From Oscillospiraceae bacterium (lineage in GTDB: Bacteria; Bacillota; Clostridia; Oscillospirales; Ruminococcaceae), in assembly GCA_017828975.1 (NCBI GenBank), contig JAGAJN010000011.1:41601-105600 (forward strand): DNA of 64,000 nucleotides, read 5' to 3'. This document shows positions 20,802-29,830 of this stretch, piece after piece. The notes beneath the pieces are model-generated. The model did no database searches and was not told where the DNA came from. It saw only the letters and a program-made list of their open reading frames with translations. Positions within the stretch are counted from its first letter, which is position 1, and every line of letters begins with the position of its first letter. A program made the position numbers and the translations under genes.

Positions 20802-20848
20802 AATTTTAGAGTGGTTTAGCTTTACTTTGTTAATATGGGGTGTGTAAA

Positions 20849-22828
20849 ATGAAAAGCATAAAAAGAAAAATATTGGTCGCAATGCTCCTGATGGGCGCAC
20901 TTACCTCCTACCTTATCGGCTCTGTGGCGACTATGCTGAACTATCAATCGTCAATGGACGTACTGAACAAAACTCTTTCGGAAACCGCTTCGGAATCCGC
21001 AAGGCTCGTTGAATCGGAGCTGAGATTTTACGAAGCTGCCATTACCGAGATAGGCTGCATTTCCTCCCTGACAAACCAAAATCTGTCCGAGGAAATAAGA
21101 GCAAGCATTATAGATGAACGTATCGGCAGATACAACCTTTCGGGCTGCGGTCTGCTTGATGCAAACGGAAGAAATCTTGCAACAGGCGAGGACCTTTCGG
21201 GGGAAGAATTCTTCAAGGCGTCCGTAAAGGGCGAGGTTTTCTGCTCCGACTTTATCTTTAACAGCAAGCTCACGGGCAAAAACGCCGTTGTCATCTCAGG
21301 TCCCGTTTGGCAGGACGGACGCAGCGGCACCACCATTGCAGGTGTCGCATACATAATCCCCTCCGACGAATTTCTGGACGAGCTTATGGCAGAAATCACC
21401 GTAGGCGAAGGCGGAACTGCCTATCTGCTTGACTCAAAGGGCAACACCATCGCATATACAGACTCCTCGGTTGTGGGCGAAAACAATCAGGAAGCCGTCA
21501 AGGACGACCCCTCCTTGAAGGACATTGCCGCAGTGGAAGCAAAAATGATAGCAGGCGAAACAGGCTTTGACCAGTACAAATATAACGGCAATCTGGAATT
21601 AATTGCATACGCCCCCGTTCCCGGAAGTCACGGCTGGAGCATAGGCATAAACATTGTCCGCAACGAATTCATGGGCGGTGTTTATACTGCACTGTTTATC
21701 AATCTGGGGCTTGTTTTCGGCACTGTTATCGTCATTATAATCGTATCTACCGTATTCGCACGGAGGATCACAGCACCCATCACCAACTGCACCGACCGTA
21801 TAGTCAAGCTCTCTCAGGGCGACCTTACCACACCCGTTCCCGATATAAATACCAAGGACGAAACCAAGGCTCTCACCGACGCAACGGCTACCGTTGTTGA
21901 CGACCTTAACAATATCTTCGGGGATATTGAACGTATACTCGGAGAGATCTCAAGCGGCAATTTCGCCGTTGATGTGGAACAGAACGCAGGCTATTATGTG
22001 GGCGATTACAAAAATCTTCTTGAATACACCAAGGATATCAAGGAAAGTCTTGCAGATACCATGCAGCGGATAACCGTTGCCGCAGACGAGGTTTCCGTAG
22101 GCTCCGAACAGGTTTCCGACGGCGCACAGGCACTCTCTCAGGGCGCAACGGAGCAGGCTTCCTCCATCGAAGAGCTTGCCGCAACTATCGAAGTCATCGC
22201 AAAGCAGATCAAGGAAAACGCCGAGGACGCAGAAAATGCCAGCAATCAGACCAACGCAGCAGGTGTTCAGATGCAGTCCGCAAACGACATAATGGCAGAC
22301 CTCACCACGGCAATGAACAAGATAAGCATTTCCTCCGACGAGATAAAGAAGATCGTCGCAACTATCGAGGATATCGCATTCCAGACCAATATCCTTGCCC
22401 TTAACGCAGCCGTAGAGGCAGCAAGAGCGGGCGAGGCGGGCAAGGGCTTCGCAGTCGTTGCCGATGAAGTCAGAAATCTTGCGGGAAAATCCGCAGAAGC
22501 CGCTCAGAATACCACCGCACTTATCGGTGAAACGGTTTCCGCTATCGAAAACGGTACAGCCCTTGCAAAGTCCGTTGCCGAAAAGATGGGCGCCGTTGCT
22601 GCCGCAGCGGGCAAGGTCGCACAGATAAACGACAAGATAAACACCGCTTCAAAGGACGCAGCCGATTCCATCACACAGATAACCATCGGCGTAGACCAGA
22701 TCTCCGCAGTTGTCCAGATGAACTCCGCAACCGCTGAAGAATCCGCAGCAGCCTCCGAGGAGCTTTCGGGACAAGCCAATATGCTCAAAGACCTTATGTC
22801 CTCATTCAAATTCGACAGCAAGTTTTAA
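20849..22828 (+). CDS. Methyl-accepting chemotaxis protein
   Basis: 659 residues. First membrane helix at about 10-30, an extracellular dCache-like sensor ([22 protein letters not shown]; about 35-275), second helix at about 280-302, HAMP, then the cytoplasmic signalling domain with the highly conserved hairpin tip [35 protein letters not shown]. It signals ligand binding to CheA/CheW. ATG at 20849 is preferred, eight bases after GGGG; a GTG lies three codons earlier. No other chemotaxis or flagellar genes are in the window, so it is an orphan receptor, possibly for another taxis or signalling output. Confidence 0.95.
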   Translation: MKSIKRKILVAMLLMGALTSYLIGSVATMLNYQSSMDVLNKTLSETASESARLVESELRFYEAAITEIGCISSLTNQNLSEEIRASIIDERIGRYNLSGCGLLDANGRNLATGEDLSGEEFFKASVKGEVFCSDFIFNSKLTGKNAVVISGPVWQDGRSGTTIAGVAYIIPSDEFLDELMAEITVGEGGTAYLLDSKGNTIAYTDSSVVGENNQEAVKDDPSLKDIAAVEAKMIAGETGFDQYKYNGNLELIAYAPVPGSHGWSIGINIVRNEFMGGVYTALFINLGLVFGTVIVIIIVSTVFARRITAPITNCTDRIVKLSQGDLTTPVPDINTKDETKALTDATATVVDDLNNIFGDIERILGEISSGNFAVDVEQNAGYYVGDYKNLLEYTKDIKESLADTMQRITVAADEVSVGSEQVSDGAQALSQGATEQASSIEELAATIEVIAKQIKENAEDAENASNQTNAAGVQMQSANDIMADLTTAMNKISISSDEIKKIVATIEDIAFQTNILALNAAVEAARAGEAGKGFAVVADEVRNLAGKSAEAAQNTTALIGETVSAIENGTALAKSVAEKMGAVAAAAGKVAQINDKINTASKDAADSITQITIGVDQISAVVQMNSATAEESAAASEELSGQANMLKDLMSSFKFDSKF

Positions 22829-22831
22829 GTA

Positions 22832-22865
22832 GTGTTGAGTGTTGAGAGTTGAGTGTTGAATTTAG
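22832..22865 (+). repeat. Heptad TGTTGA stop-codon cassette, copy 1 (4 units)
   Basis: Directly after the chemoreceptor stop: units GTGTTGA, GTGTTGA, GAGTTGA, GTGTTGA, then ATTTAG. Same orientation as the upstream gene. See the related copies at 22985, 26966, 46729 and 63912. Confidence 0.8.
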
Positions 22866-22902
22866 TTTAAAGTCTGAAAAGTGGAAACTAATAACCATAT
22901 GA

Positions 22903-22940
22903 AAAAACCGATATTGCCAAAACAGGCAATATCGGTTTTT
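22903..22940. terminator. Bidirectional terminator
   Basis: Perfect stem AAAACCGATATTGCC / GGCAATATCGGTTTT with a 6-base loop and T/A flanks. It ends the chemoreceptor transcript and, from the other side, the ABC exporter operon. Confidence 0.95.
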
Positions 22941-22984
22941 ATATGCTTGTGTTTTTTCAAAGAGCAGAAGTATTCCATTCTTTA

Positions 22985-23007
22985 CATTAATTCAACACTC
23001 AACACTA
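22985..23007 (-). repeat. Heptad TGTTGA stop-codon cassette, copy 2 (2 units)
   Basis: On the minus strand, overlapping the TAG stop of the ABC exporter gene: GTGTTGA, GTGTTGA, ATTAATG. Confidence 0.8.
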
Positions 23008-24792
23008 AATATAGTACTGCGCCTGTGCCTTGAACATCTCCGCATAGATACCGCCTTTCAACCGAAGCAGCTGATCGTGAGTGCCGTACTCCTTCACCGT
23101 TCCCTCGGAGAAGACCGCTATCTTGTCGCAGAACTTGCAGCTGGAAAGCCTGTGAGAGATGTAAACCGCCGTTTTTCCGCCCACCAGCTCGTCAAACCGC
23201 TTGTATATCTCATACTCCGCAACGGGGTCGAGAGCGGCGGTCGGCTCGTCCAGAATGACCACGGGAGCGTCCTTGTAAAGCGCCCTTGCAATGGCAAGCT
23301 TCTGCTGCTCGCCGCCCGAAAGCTCCACGCCCTCCTTGTCAAACTGCTTGAACATCATAGTGTCCTTTCCGTTCGGCAGGGACGCTATCTTCTCGGACAA
23401 TCCCACCTTTTCCATCAGACTGTCAGCCGTTTCGTCCGGCTCGTCATTTCCCAGAAAAACATTGTCCCGAACAGAAAACGCCAGCAGTCGGAAATCCTGA
23501 AACACCACGGAAAACAGCTTCATATATTCCTCGTAATCGTAGTCCCTGATGTTTACGCCGTCAAGGAGGATCTCACCCTCGGTCACATCGTACAGGCGGC
23601 AAAGCAGCTTGATAAAGGTGGTTTTTCCCGCACCGTTCAGTCCCACGACCGACAGACGCTCGCCGCTTCTCAGGGTGATAGATGTGTTTTTCAGCACCTG
23701 TACGTCCGTCCCCGGATAGGTGAAGCTGACGTTCTTAAACTCAATGGTGTGACCGCCCTCGGGGTTTTCAATGCGCCTGTCACCCTTTTCCATATACGGC
23801 GGATATTCCATAAATTTCACTATCTCATAGGCATAGCTGCTGCGCTTCACAATGTCCTGAAAACCGAACACCATTCCCTGCAAAGCGGTGTTCAGGGATC
23901 CGCCCGCCGTCAGCAGCTGGGAGAATGTTCCGATAGTTATCTTCCCCGTAATTGCAAGAAATCCCAGATAAAGATATGTCCCGAAATCCCTCGCCGCCGT
24001 AACGATAATGTCCAGAATGTTCAGCGGGAACTTCTTGTCGTTTATCCGTTTCCAGTAATCGTTGAGCCTGTTTATCTGCTGGGACGCCTTTTCGATCATC
24101 ATTCCCGCAGCTCCGTAAAGACGAATGTCCTTGCCGTATCGGAAATCCTCCATCTCCCAGCAGATATGCCCGAAAATGCGGTTTATTCCCGAAAGCTCGG
24201 TGAAATTCTTTATGTCGATGTCGTTCTTTTTGCGGTTGATAAGCGTACTTGCCGTCAACAGAACGGCTATGAGAAGCAGCAAGAAAGGCGCATTCACCGC
24301 AAGCACGGCAGCCGCACCGAATATCCTCAGACCGTTTGAAATGATGCCGAAAAACGCCTTTGCTATCTCGTGAACGCCTCCCGACCAGTTCAGCCCCTCC
24401 CTCGCCTTTTTTATCTGGTCGAGGGCTTCCTTGTTTTCCGTCAGGGCAAAATCCAGCTCCATACATCTTCGGGAGATCTCCACCGAATGTTCATTCAGAA
24501 AGAAGTCCGCATATTTTTCCAGCTGAACGGACAGCGTGCTGTTCAACACCTGCAAAAGAATGTCAAGCAGCACCATTGCCCCGCCGTAAAAAAGTATGGT
24601 CCGAATGTCCTTCACCTCAGCGGTCATGGAGTCCACCAGCAGCGGCAGAAAGAAAATATCCACAAAGGGTACCGCCGCCGCAATAAGCAGATTTACAACG
24701 GACAGAATAAAGTAGCCCTTGGTCCTTTTCCACGCATCGGGGAAGAAATATTTTATGACCGCCGCCGTCTTGTTTTCTTTAGCCTTATTCAA
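23005..24792 (-). CDS. ABC exporter half-transporter, second subunit
   Basis: 595-residue fused membrane/ATPase protein of the multidrug/peptide exporter type. It has about six membrane helices in the first 330 residues, then Walker A GLNGAGKTTFIK, signature LSGGEQQKLAIARALY, Walker B VVILDEPTAALD and the H-loop ISHRLSS. Both sites look catalytically complete. The start is TTG at 24792, overlapping the stop of the upstream ABC gene and six bases after GGAGGTG; the open frame upstream is not needed. It pairs with the preceding gene as a heterodimer. Substrate unknown; drug or peptide export is likely. Confidence 0.92.
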   Translation of the reverse strand: MNKAKENKTAAVIKYFFPDAWKRTKGYFILSVVNLLIAAAVPFVDIFFLPLLVDSMTAEVKDIRTILFYGGAMVLLDILLQVLNSTLSVQLEKYADFFLNEHSVEISRRCMELDFALTENKEALDQIKKAREGLNWSGGVHEIAKAFFGIISNGLRIFGAAAVLAVNAPFLLLLIAVLLTASTLINRKKNDIDIKNFTELSGINRIFGHICWEMEDFRYGKDIRLYGAAGMMIEKASQQINRLNDYWKRINDKKFPLNILDIIVTAARDFGTYLYLGFLAITGKITIGTFSQLLTAGGSLNTALQGMVFGFQDIVKRSSYAYEIVKFMEYPPYMEKGDRRIENPEGGHTIEFKNVSFTYPGTDVQVLKNTSITLRSGERLSVVGLNGAGKTTFIKLLCRLYDVTEGEILLDGVNIRDYDYEEYMKLFSVVFQDFRLLAFSVRDNVFLGNDEPDETADSLMEKVGLSEKIASLPNGKDTMMFKQFDKEGVELSGGEQQKLAIARALYKDAPVVILDEPTAALDPVAEYEIYKRFDELVGGKTAVYISHRLSSCKFCDKIAVFSEGTVKEYGTHDQLLRLKGGIYAEMFKAQAQYYI

Positions 24793-26692
24793 CCGAAACA
24801 CCTCCCTCTTCCGAAAGTATAACGTCCTTGTCCTCCACATAATACTGCGCCTGAACACGGAACATCTCCGCATATGCGCCGTTTTTCTCCATCAGTTCGT
24901 CGTGAGTTCCCGTTTCAAGCAGCTCACCCTTTGCAAACATCGCCACCCTGTCGCAGAACCGTGTTGATGACAGACGGTGGGAGATGTAGACCGCCGTTTT
25001 CCCGCCGATAAGCCCGTCAAAGCTCTGATACAGCCTGTACTCCGCAAGAGCGTCCAGAGCAGCGGTAGGCTCGTCCAGAACTACCACGTCCGTGTCCTTG
25101 TAAAGCGCCCTCGCCAGAGCAAGCTTCTGCTTTTCGCCGCCCGAAAGGTCAACGCCGTCATCGTATAAAACCTTCAAAAGCTCCGTGTCAACGCCCTTTT
25201 CAAGGCTGTCTATCTTCTCTCCAAGACCCGCCGAACGCAGCATTTTCTCCGCCTGCTCCTTGTCCGTGTTAAACGGCTCCTTCATGGAAACATTCTCCGC
25301 CATGGGGAACGCAAACACCATCACGTCCTGAAAAGCGGGGGCAAACAGGCTGAAATAGTCCGCCCTGTCATATTCCCGAACATCAACGCCGTTTATGAGA
25401 ATACGCCCCTCGGTGACATCATAAAGCCGAAGCAGCAGCTTGATAAAGGTAGTCTTACCCGCTCCGTTAAGTCCCACAACAGCCAGCTTTTCGCCGTGGG
25501 AAATGGTTATATTCACGTTTTTCAGAGCATAGGATTCCTGTCCCTTGTATTTGAAGGAAACATTTTCAAAGGTAAATTCGTATCTGTCCGAACGGGGCAC
25601 GGGCGGCTTTTTCGACGTACCCGAAGCGTCCGCCGAAGGAATATCCATAAAGCTTCTGAAATCATCTGTATGTGCAGAACGCTCCCTCAGTGCGGAAATC
25701 GCCATAAGTATCTGATTGACCGCCATTGAAAACGCCGACGTGCTTGCGAAATACAGCGAGAAATTACCGATGGAAAGTCCCTCGTAAACCACGCTGTAAA
25801 TTAACATTCCCATAATGATAAGATTCTGTATAAGCACCATTCCATGGGAAAAAATCGAGTTGTATATCCAGTATTGACGGGACTTTTTCCAATGGGAAAG
25901 CTCCGTGTCAAACACCTGCTTCTGCTTTTTGCTGAGATAGTTTTTCATTCCGAAAAGGCGAATGTCCTTTGCAAAGGAAAAGTCGGTGGTGACGGTTTCC
26001 ATGTATTCAAGCTTTCTCCAATGGGGCATCATAGCGTCCCACATTTCCTTTTTGTCCTTCTTGCGGATATACTCGAAAAATTGGAACTGTATCAGCGCCA
26101 AAACGCCTACTATGGGGATTATCATGGGCTTGTAGGTCGCCATTATGACCGTCGAAACAATGACCGACACAATGTAGGTCGCCATGGTCTGCATATAGGT
26201 CATCATGCCCTGAACGCCCTGCCAATCGCCTGCCGTTGCCCGCTTTGCCTTCTGTAAACGGTCCAGCATTTCGGGGGTTTCCAGCGCCTCGTATTCCATG
26301 GACAGGCTCTTTGCGATACGCTCCTTCACCAGCATCATTCTGACATAGGTAAATCCAATGCCAAGCTTCGTCTGGGACAGGGTGTTCAGCCACATAAAGA
26401 ACAGCTCAACCGCCGTCGAAATGCCCACCAGCATCAAAAGCGGCTTTATGTCGCTGCCCGGGGACCTCATCTGCCGCTCTATCATATCAATGACCAGCTT
26501 GCCGATAAAGCTCCAAATATAGGACATGGACGCCGCAGCCGCACCGCCCGCTATGAGGAAAAATATCAGCGATTTTCTGTATTTTACAAACGCCGAAAGT
26601 ACGTAGCGGATATTGCTGATAACGCCGTATTCACGGTGAAATTCGTCGGTGTTCTCGTCCTTTTTCTCGGACTTTTTTCCGAAAATGCTCAT
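24785..26692 (-). CDS. ABC exporter half-transporter, first subunit
   Basis: 635 residues. An N-terminal basic segment and about six membrane helices are followed by an ATPase domain with GLNGAGKTTFIKLLLRLYD, LSGGEKQKLALARALYKD and VVVLDEPTAALD, plus ISHRLSS. ATG at 26692 is chosen for AAAGGAGG nine bases upstream. It is preceded by a 23-codon leader gene and a terminator hairpin, an arrangement known from the B. subtilis bmrCD multidrug exporter. Translation is coupled to the second subunit by overlap. Induction by ribosome-targeting drugs is inferred. Confidence 0.93.
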   Translation of the reverse strand: MSIFGKKSEKKDENTDEFHREYGVISNIRYVLSAFVKYRKSLIFFLIAGGAAAASMSYIWSFIGKLVIDMIERQMRSPGSDIKPLLMLVGISTAVELFFMWLNTLSQTKLGIGFTYVRMMLVKERIAKSLSMEYEALETPEMLDRLQKAKRATAGDWQGVQGMMTYMQTMATYIVSVIVSTVIMATYKPMIIPIVGVLALIQFQFFEYIRKKDKKEMWDAMMPHWRKLEYMETVTTDFSFAKDIRLFGMKNYLSKKQKQVFDTELSHWKKSRQYWIYNSIFSHGMVLIQNLIIMGMLIYSVVYEGLSIGNFSLYFASTSAFSMAVNQILMAISALRERSAHTDDFRSFMDIPSADASGTSKKPPVPRSDRYEFTFENVSFKYKGQESYALKNVNITISHGEKLAVVGLNGAGKTTFIKLLLRLYDVTEGRILINGVDVREYDRADYFSLFAPAFQDVMVFAFPMAENVSMKEPFNTDKEQAEKMLRSAGLGEKIDSLEKGVDTELLKVLYDDGVDLSGGEKQKLALARALYKDTDVVVLDEPTAALDALAEYRLYQSFDGLIGGKTAVYISHRLSSTRFCDRVAMFAKGELLETGTHDELMEKNGAYAEMFRVQAQYYVEDKDVILSEEGGVSVE

Positions 26693-26715
26693 TCTGTTGC
26701 CTCCTTTTTGCAAAT

Positions 26716-26746
26716 AAAAAGCTCCCTCGGACGAAACCGAAGGAGC
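26716..26746 (-). terminator. Attenuator hairpin before the ABC exporter operon
   Basis: On the minus strand, the 10-bp stem GCTCCTTCGG / CCGAGGGAGC (one G-U pair) with loop TTTCGT is followed by TTTTT, between the leader gene and the first ABC gene. Its left arm can alternatively pair over 10 bp with part of the leader coding region (26804-26813), which would release the terminator. Confidence 0.88.
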
Positions 26747-26774
26747 GCAAATGTCAGTATTTTACAGCGGGAAA

Positions 26775-26846
26775 TCACAAATTCTCCGAAAATACGTGAA
26801 CAGCCTTCAGTTTTACCCGATTCTTGATAATGATAATATTTGTCAT
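26775..26846 (-). CDS. Leader peptide, 23 codons, upstream of ABC exporters
   Basis: Short frame with its own ribosome site (AGGAAGTG, about nine bases before the ATG). It encodes a peptide starting MTNIIIIKNR, ending VFSENL, then TGA. It is the only gene between a perfect promoter and the attenuator. The stretch encoding Lys-Leu-Lys-Ala contains AAACTGAAGG, which can pair with the terminator's left arm, so ribosome position should decide between readthrough and termination. Function is inferred from this architecture; I do not recognise the peptide as a described family. Confidence 0.75.
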   Translation of the reverse strand: MTNIIIIKNRVKLKAVHVFSENL

Positions 26847-26892
26847 AGCCGTTCACTTCCTTTCATATAAATTTTTCCAAACGCTGAAACCG

Positions 26893-26921
26893 ATTATAAC
26901 ACAGCCTTTAACGTTTGTCAA
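26893..26921 (-). promoter_or_regulatory. Promoter of the leader-ABC exporter transcript
   Basis: Minus strand TTGACA (plus 26916-26921), 17-base spacer, TATAAT (plus 26893-26898): full consensus. Such a strong constitutive promoter fits control by attenuation rather than by a repressor. Confidence 0.93.
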
Positions 26922-26965
26922 GTGTTTTTGGAAATTTTTCAATATTCCCAACCAATAAAACTCCA

Positions 26966-27003
26966 CATTAAATTCAACTCTCAACTTTCAACACTCAACA
27001 TTA
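26966..27003 (-). repeat. Heptad TGTTGA stop-codon cassette, copy 3 (4 units)
   Basis: On the minus strand, starting in the rlmH stop codon: ATGTTGA, GTGTTGA, AAGTTGA, GAGTTGA, ATTTAATG. Confidence 0.8.
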
Positions 27004-27489
27004 CTTGTGGTATTTCCCATTGCCGTTAATGGAAAATGCCCTGTAAAGCTGTTCCAGAAGCATTACCCTTGCCAGCTGATGGGGAAACGTCATAGGCGAC
27101 ATTGACAGCTGCATATCGCACGCTTTTTTGACCTCCTCGGAAATTCCAAAGGAGCTGCCGATAAAAATGTTCATAAAGCTCATGCCGTTTATGGAAACCT
27201 GCTTTATTTTCAGCGCAAGCTCCTCCGAGGACAGCATTTTCCCCTCAATGCACATGGCGATATTGTAGCAGCACTTTCTGCTCTCAATCAGCTTCATCAT
27301 CTTCTTGCCCTCATCGGCAAGGGCGTTTTCTATCTGCTTCGGGGACGGGTCATCGGGCAGACGGCTCTCGGGCAGCTCGTCCACAAAGATATTGCAGTAC
27401 GCACCCAACCGCTTTATGTATTCATTGCAGGCAGAAACAAGATATTTCTCTTTCAGCTTGCCCACGGTCACAAGATGTACTGTCATCAT
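27001..27489 (-). CDS. rlmH: 23S rRNA (pseudouridine1915-N3)-methyltransferase
   Basis: 162-residue SPOUT methyltransferase that methylates pseudouridine 1915 of 23S rRNA. It has the family N-terminus VTVGKLKEKYL, the knot motif FIGSSFGISEEV, and the C-terminus FPHQLARVMLLEQLYRAFSINGNGKYHK, which is diagnostic. Two adjacent ATG codons follow GGAGG; the first is used. It lies 15 bases after the WalJ-like gene, and this neighbourhood is also seen in other Firmicutes. Confidence 0.96.
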   Translation of the reverse strand: MMTVHLVTVGKLKEKYLVSACNEYIKRLGAYCNIFVDELPESRLPDDPSPKQIENALADEGKKMMKLIESRKCCYNIAMCIEGKMLSSEELALKIKQVSINGMSFMNIFIGSSFGISEEVKKACDMQLSMSPMTFPHQLARVMLLEQLYRAFSINGNGKYHK

Positions 27490-27504
27490 ATGTCTGTCCC
27501 TCCG

Positions 27505-28287
27505 TTAAAACGCAACAAAACCGCCCTCAGTCTGAGGTTTTGCCACGGATAATATGTAGTCGATGTTCCGCCGAAAGCCCTCCGCCGACAAAGCGTTTGC
27601 AACCGCCTGTTCCGCCGTTTCGGGACGGTTATTTTCCTGAGATAAATGCCCTAGGATAAGCCGTGTAGTGCCGTTTTTCACCAGCCGAGCCGCCAACTGT
27701 CCGCAGTCGGAGTTGGAAAGATGCCCCATCTTTGAACGTATCCTAGCCTTTAAATAGGCGGGATAGGAACCCATTTTCAGCATATTTTCGTCGTAATTTG
27801 ATTCGATATACACAAGGTCGCTGCCCGTGAGATTTTCCTCCACGGTTTCCGTAACATACCCCAGGTCGGTGCAGACCGAGCATATCCGCCCATCTGGGGT
27901 TTTTATGCGGTAACCGCAGCTTTCGGGGGCATCGTGAGGGGTGTGAAAACAGGAAATTTCCATTCCTGCGGCTGTGACAACGCCCTTCATATCCTGTCCG
28001 TCGGTGTAGATACAGCCGTTTTCAAACAGGTAATCAAGTGTCCCCGCCTCCGCAAAAACGGAAATCGGATATTTCTTTGTTAAATTTTTCACGCCGCTGA
28101 TATGGTCGCTGTGATTATGTGTAATGAACAGCGCCTTTACAGTGGACATAGGTATATCGTTGGCAGCCAGAGCAGCGGTGAGCCTTGCGCAGGAAACGCC
28201 CGCATCAATAAGTATGCCGCTTTCCCGTCCGCCTATATACACGGAATTTCCCTTGCTTGATGAAAATAAAGGATAAAACCTTGCCAT
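27505..28287 (-). CDS. Metallo-beta-lactamase-fold hydrolase, WalJ/YycJ-like
   Basis: 260 residues with the metal motif THNHSDH near residue 60, a GVVTAAG segment, and later His/Asp residues (CTDLGYV; GHLSNSDCG; LGHLSQENN). The opening RFYPLFSSSKGNSVYIG is typical of the YycJ/WalJ group, proposed 5'-3' exonucleases or hydrolases linked to DNA processing. The start is at 28287, four bases after the murA stop; the longer frame overlaps murA. Confidence 0.88.
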   Translation of the reverse strand: MARFYPLFSSSKGNSVYIGGRESGILIDAGVSCARLTAALAANDIPMSTVKALFITHNHSDHISGVKNLTKKYPISVFAEAGTLDYLFENGCIYTDGQDMKGVVTAAGMEISCFHTPHDAPESCGYRIKTPDGRICSVCTDLGYVTETVEENLTGSDLVYIESNYDENMLKMGSYPAYLKARIRSKMGHLSNSDCGQLAARLVKNGTTRLILGHLSQENNRPETAEQAVANALSAEGFRRNIDYILSVAKPQTEGGFVAF

Positions 28288-28291
28288 GCCC

Positions 28292-29575
28292 TTAAAGCGC
28301 CTTTCTGACCGCTGCGCCGGGAATATTTTTCTTGACAATATCTGCTCCCAGAGCACGAAGCTTTTCTTCAATGTCCTCATAGCCGCGCTCGATGTGGTAA
28401 ATGTCATCTATCTCCGTAACGCCGCTGGCAGCCAGTCCCGCAATGACGAGAGCCGCACCTGCACGGAGGTCGGGGGCTGTCACGGGAGCGCCCATAAGCT
28501 GTCCCACACCCTCAATAATGGCAACGTGACCGTCCACCTTAATGTCAGCGCCCATTCTGCGAAGCTCGTCAACATATCTGAAACGGTTATCGAAAATGTC
28601 CTCGGTGATAATGCTGGTACCCTCCGCCAAGGTAAGCAGCGTGGAGATCTGCGGCTGCATATCCGTCGGGAAACCAGGGTGAGGCATAGTCTTAATGCTT
28701 GTCTTAACAAGAGGACCGTCCACGGAAACACGAACGCTGTCGTCAAATTCCTCAACATTCACACCGATTTTTTCCAGCTTGTTTGTGATGGATTCAAGGT
28801 GCTTGGGGATAACATTCTTGATAAGCACATTACCCTTTGTAGCTGCGGCAGCCACCATATATGTGCCCGCCTCTATCTGGTCGGGGATAATTGCGTAAGT
28901 AGTTCCCTTGAGCTTCTTAACGCCCCTTACCTTGATAACGTCGGTGCCTGCGCCCATAATATCTGCGCCCATGGAGTTCAGGAAGTTTGCCAGGTCAACG
29001 ATATGCGGCTCTTTTGCGGCATTCTCGATAATTGTCAAGCCCGAAGCCTTTACAGAAGCCAGCATAGCATTGATGGTAGCACCAACCGAAACAATGTCAA
29101 AGTAGATCTGAGAACCGAGCAGCATCTCAGCCTGAGCGTCCACCATTCCCCTGTCGATAGCACAGGCAGCACCCAAAGCGGAAAATGCCTTCAAATGCTG
29201 GTCAATAGGACGGTCGCCCAGATAGCAGCCGCCGGGCAGAGCAACTCTTGCGCACTTATACTTTCCCAGCAGTGAGCCTAGGAAATAGTAGGAAGCCCTC
29301 ATATGTCTAGCCATTTCGTAGGGAACGATAGGCTCCTTAATGCCCGTAGCGTCGATACGGACAGTGTTTTTGCCGATATATTTAACGTCTGCGCCCATCT
29401 CAAAGAGGATACGCAGGCTGATGGAAACGTCGCTGATATTAGGAACATTTTCAAGCACGCAGGGCTCGTCGGACAGAATTACAGCGGGGATAATGGCAAC
29501 AGCTGCATTCTTTGCGCCGCTGATAACGACCTCGCCTTCAAGACGGCGTCCGCCCTTGATAATAAATTTCTCCAA
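28292..29575 (-). CDS. murA: UDP-N-acetylglucosamine 1-carboxyvinyltransferase
   Basis: First committed step of peptidoglycan precursor synthesis: adds enolpyruvate from PEP to UDP-GlcNAc. 427 residues with the N-terminal ISGAKNAAVAIIPA and the active-site loop LPGGCYLGDRPIDQH, whose Cys is the residue alkylated by fosfomycin. First gene of a murA-walJ-rlmH operon. An extended -10 promoter, TGATATAAT, is on the minus strand at plus 29683-29690. Confidence 0.97.
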   Translation of the reverse strand: MEKFIIKGGRRLEGEVVISGAKNAAVAIIPAVILSDEPCVLENVPNISDVSISLRILFEMGADVKYIGKNTVRIDATGIKEPIVPYEMARHMRASYYFLGSLLGKYKCARVALPGGCYLGDRPIDQHLKAFSALGAACAIDRGMVDAQAEMLLGSQIYFDIVSVGATINAMLASVKASGLTIIENAAKEPHIVDLANFLNSMGADIMGAGTDVIKVRGVKKLKGTTYAIIPDQIEAGTYMVAAAATKGNVLIKNVIPKHLESITNKLEKIGVNVEEFDDSVRVSVDGPLVKTSIKTMPHPGFPTDMQPQISTLLTLAEGTSIITEDIFDNRFRYVDELRRMGADIKVDGHVAIIEGVGQLMGAPVTAPDLRAGAALVIAGLAASGVTEIDDIYHIERGYEDIEEKLRALGADIVKKNIPGAAVRKAL

Positions 29576-29830
29576 AGTTATTACTCCCTTGAATATTATG
29601 TGAAATATCGCACGGATATTGATTTTCTGAAAACCGCCTGACCGAACGAGAAATTTTCATCTCTGTGCAGCCAGCATATTTTATTATATCACAAATGCAG
29701 TAAAAATAAAAGTATTTTTTTGTATCGTATTCAGACATTTTTAATGTTAAAACAGCCCTATTTAACGGCATTTTTCACAAAACATTTGTGCTCTCGGTCA
29801 GGCTGACATTTTCTGTAAAATTTACCTCTT

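Noticed and set aside
22832-23007. CRISPR array or inverted repeat element around the tail-to-tail TGTTGA repeats
   Set aside because: There are no equal spacers; the two copies simply belong to the two converging genes and three more copies occur elsewhere after stop codons.
24793-24873. 27-codon N-terminal extension of the second ABC subunit
   Set aside because: It lies in the coding end of the first subunit and has no ribosome site, while TTG at 24792 follows GGAGGTG at ideal spacing.
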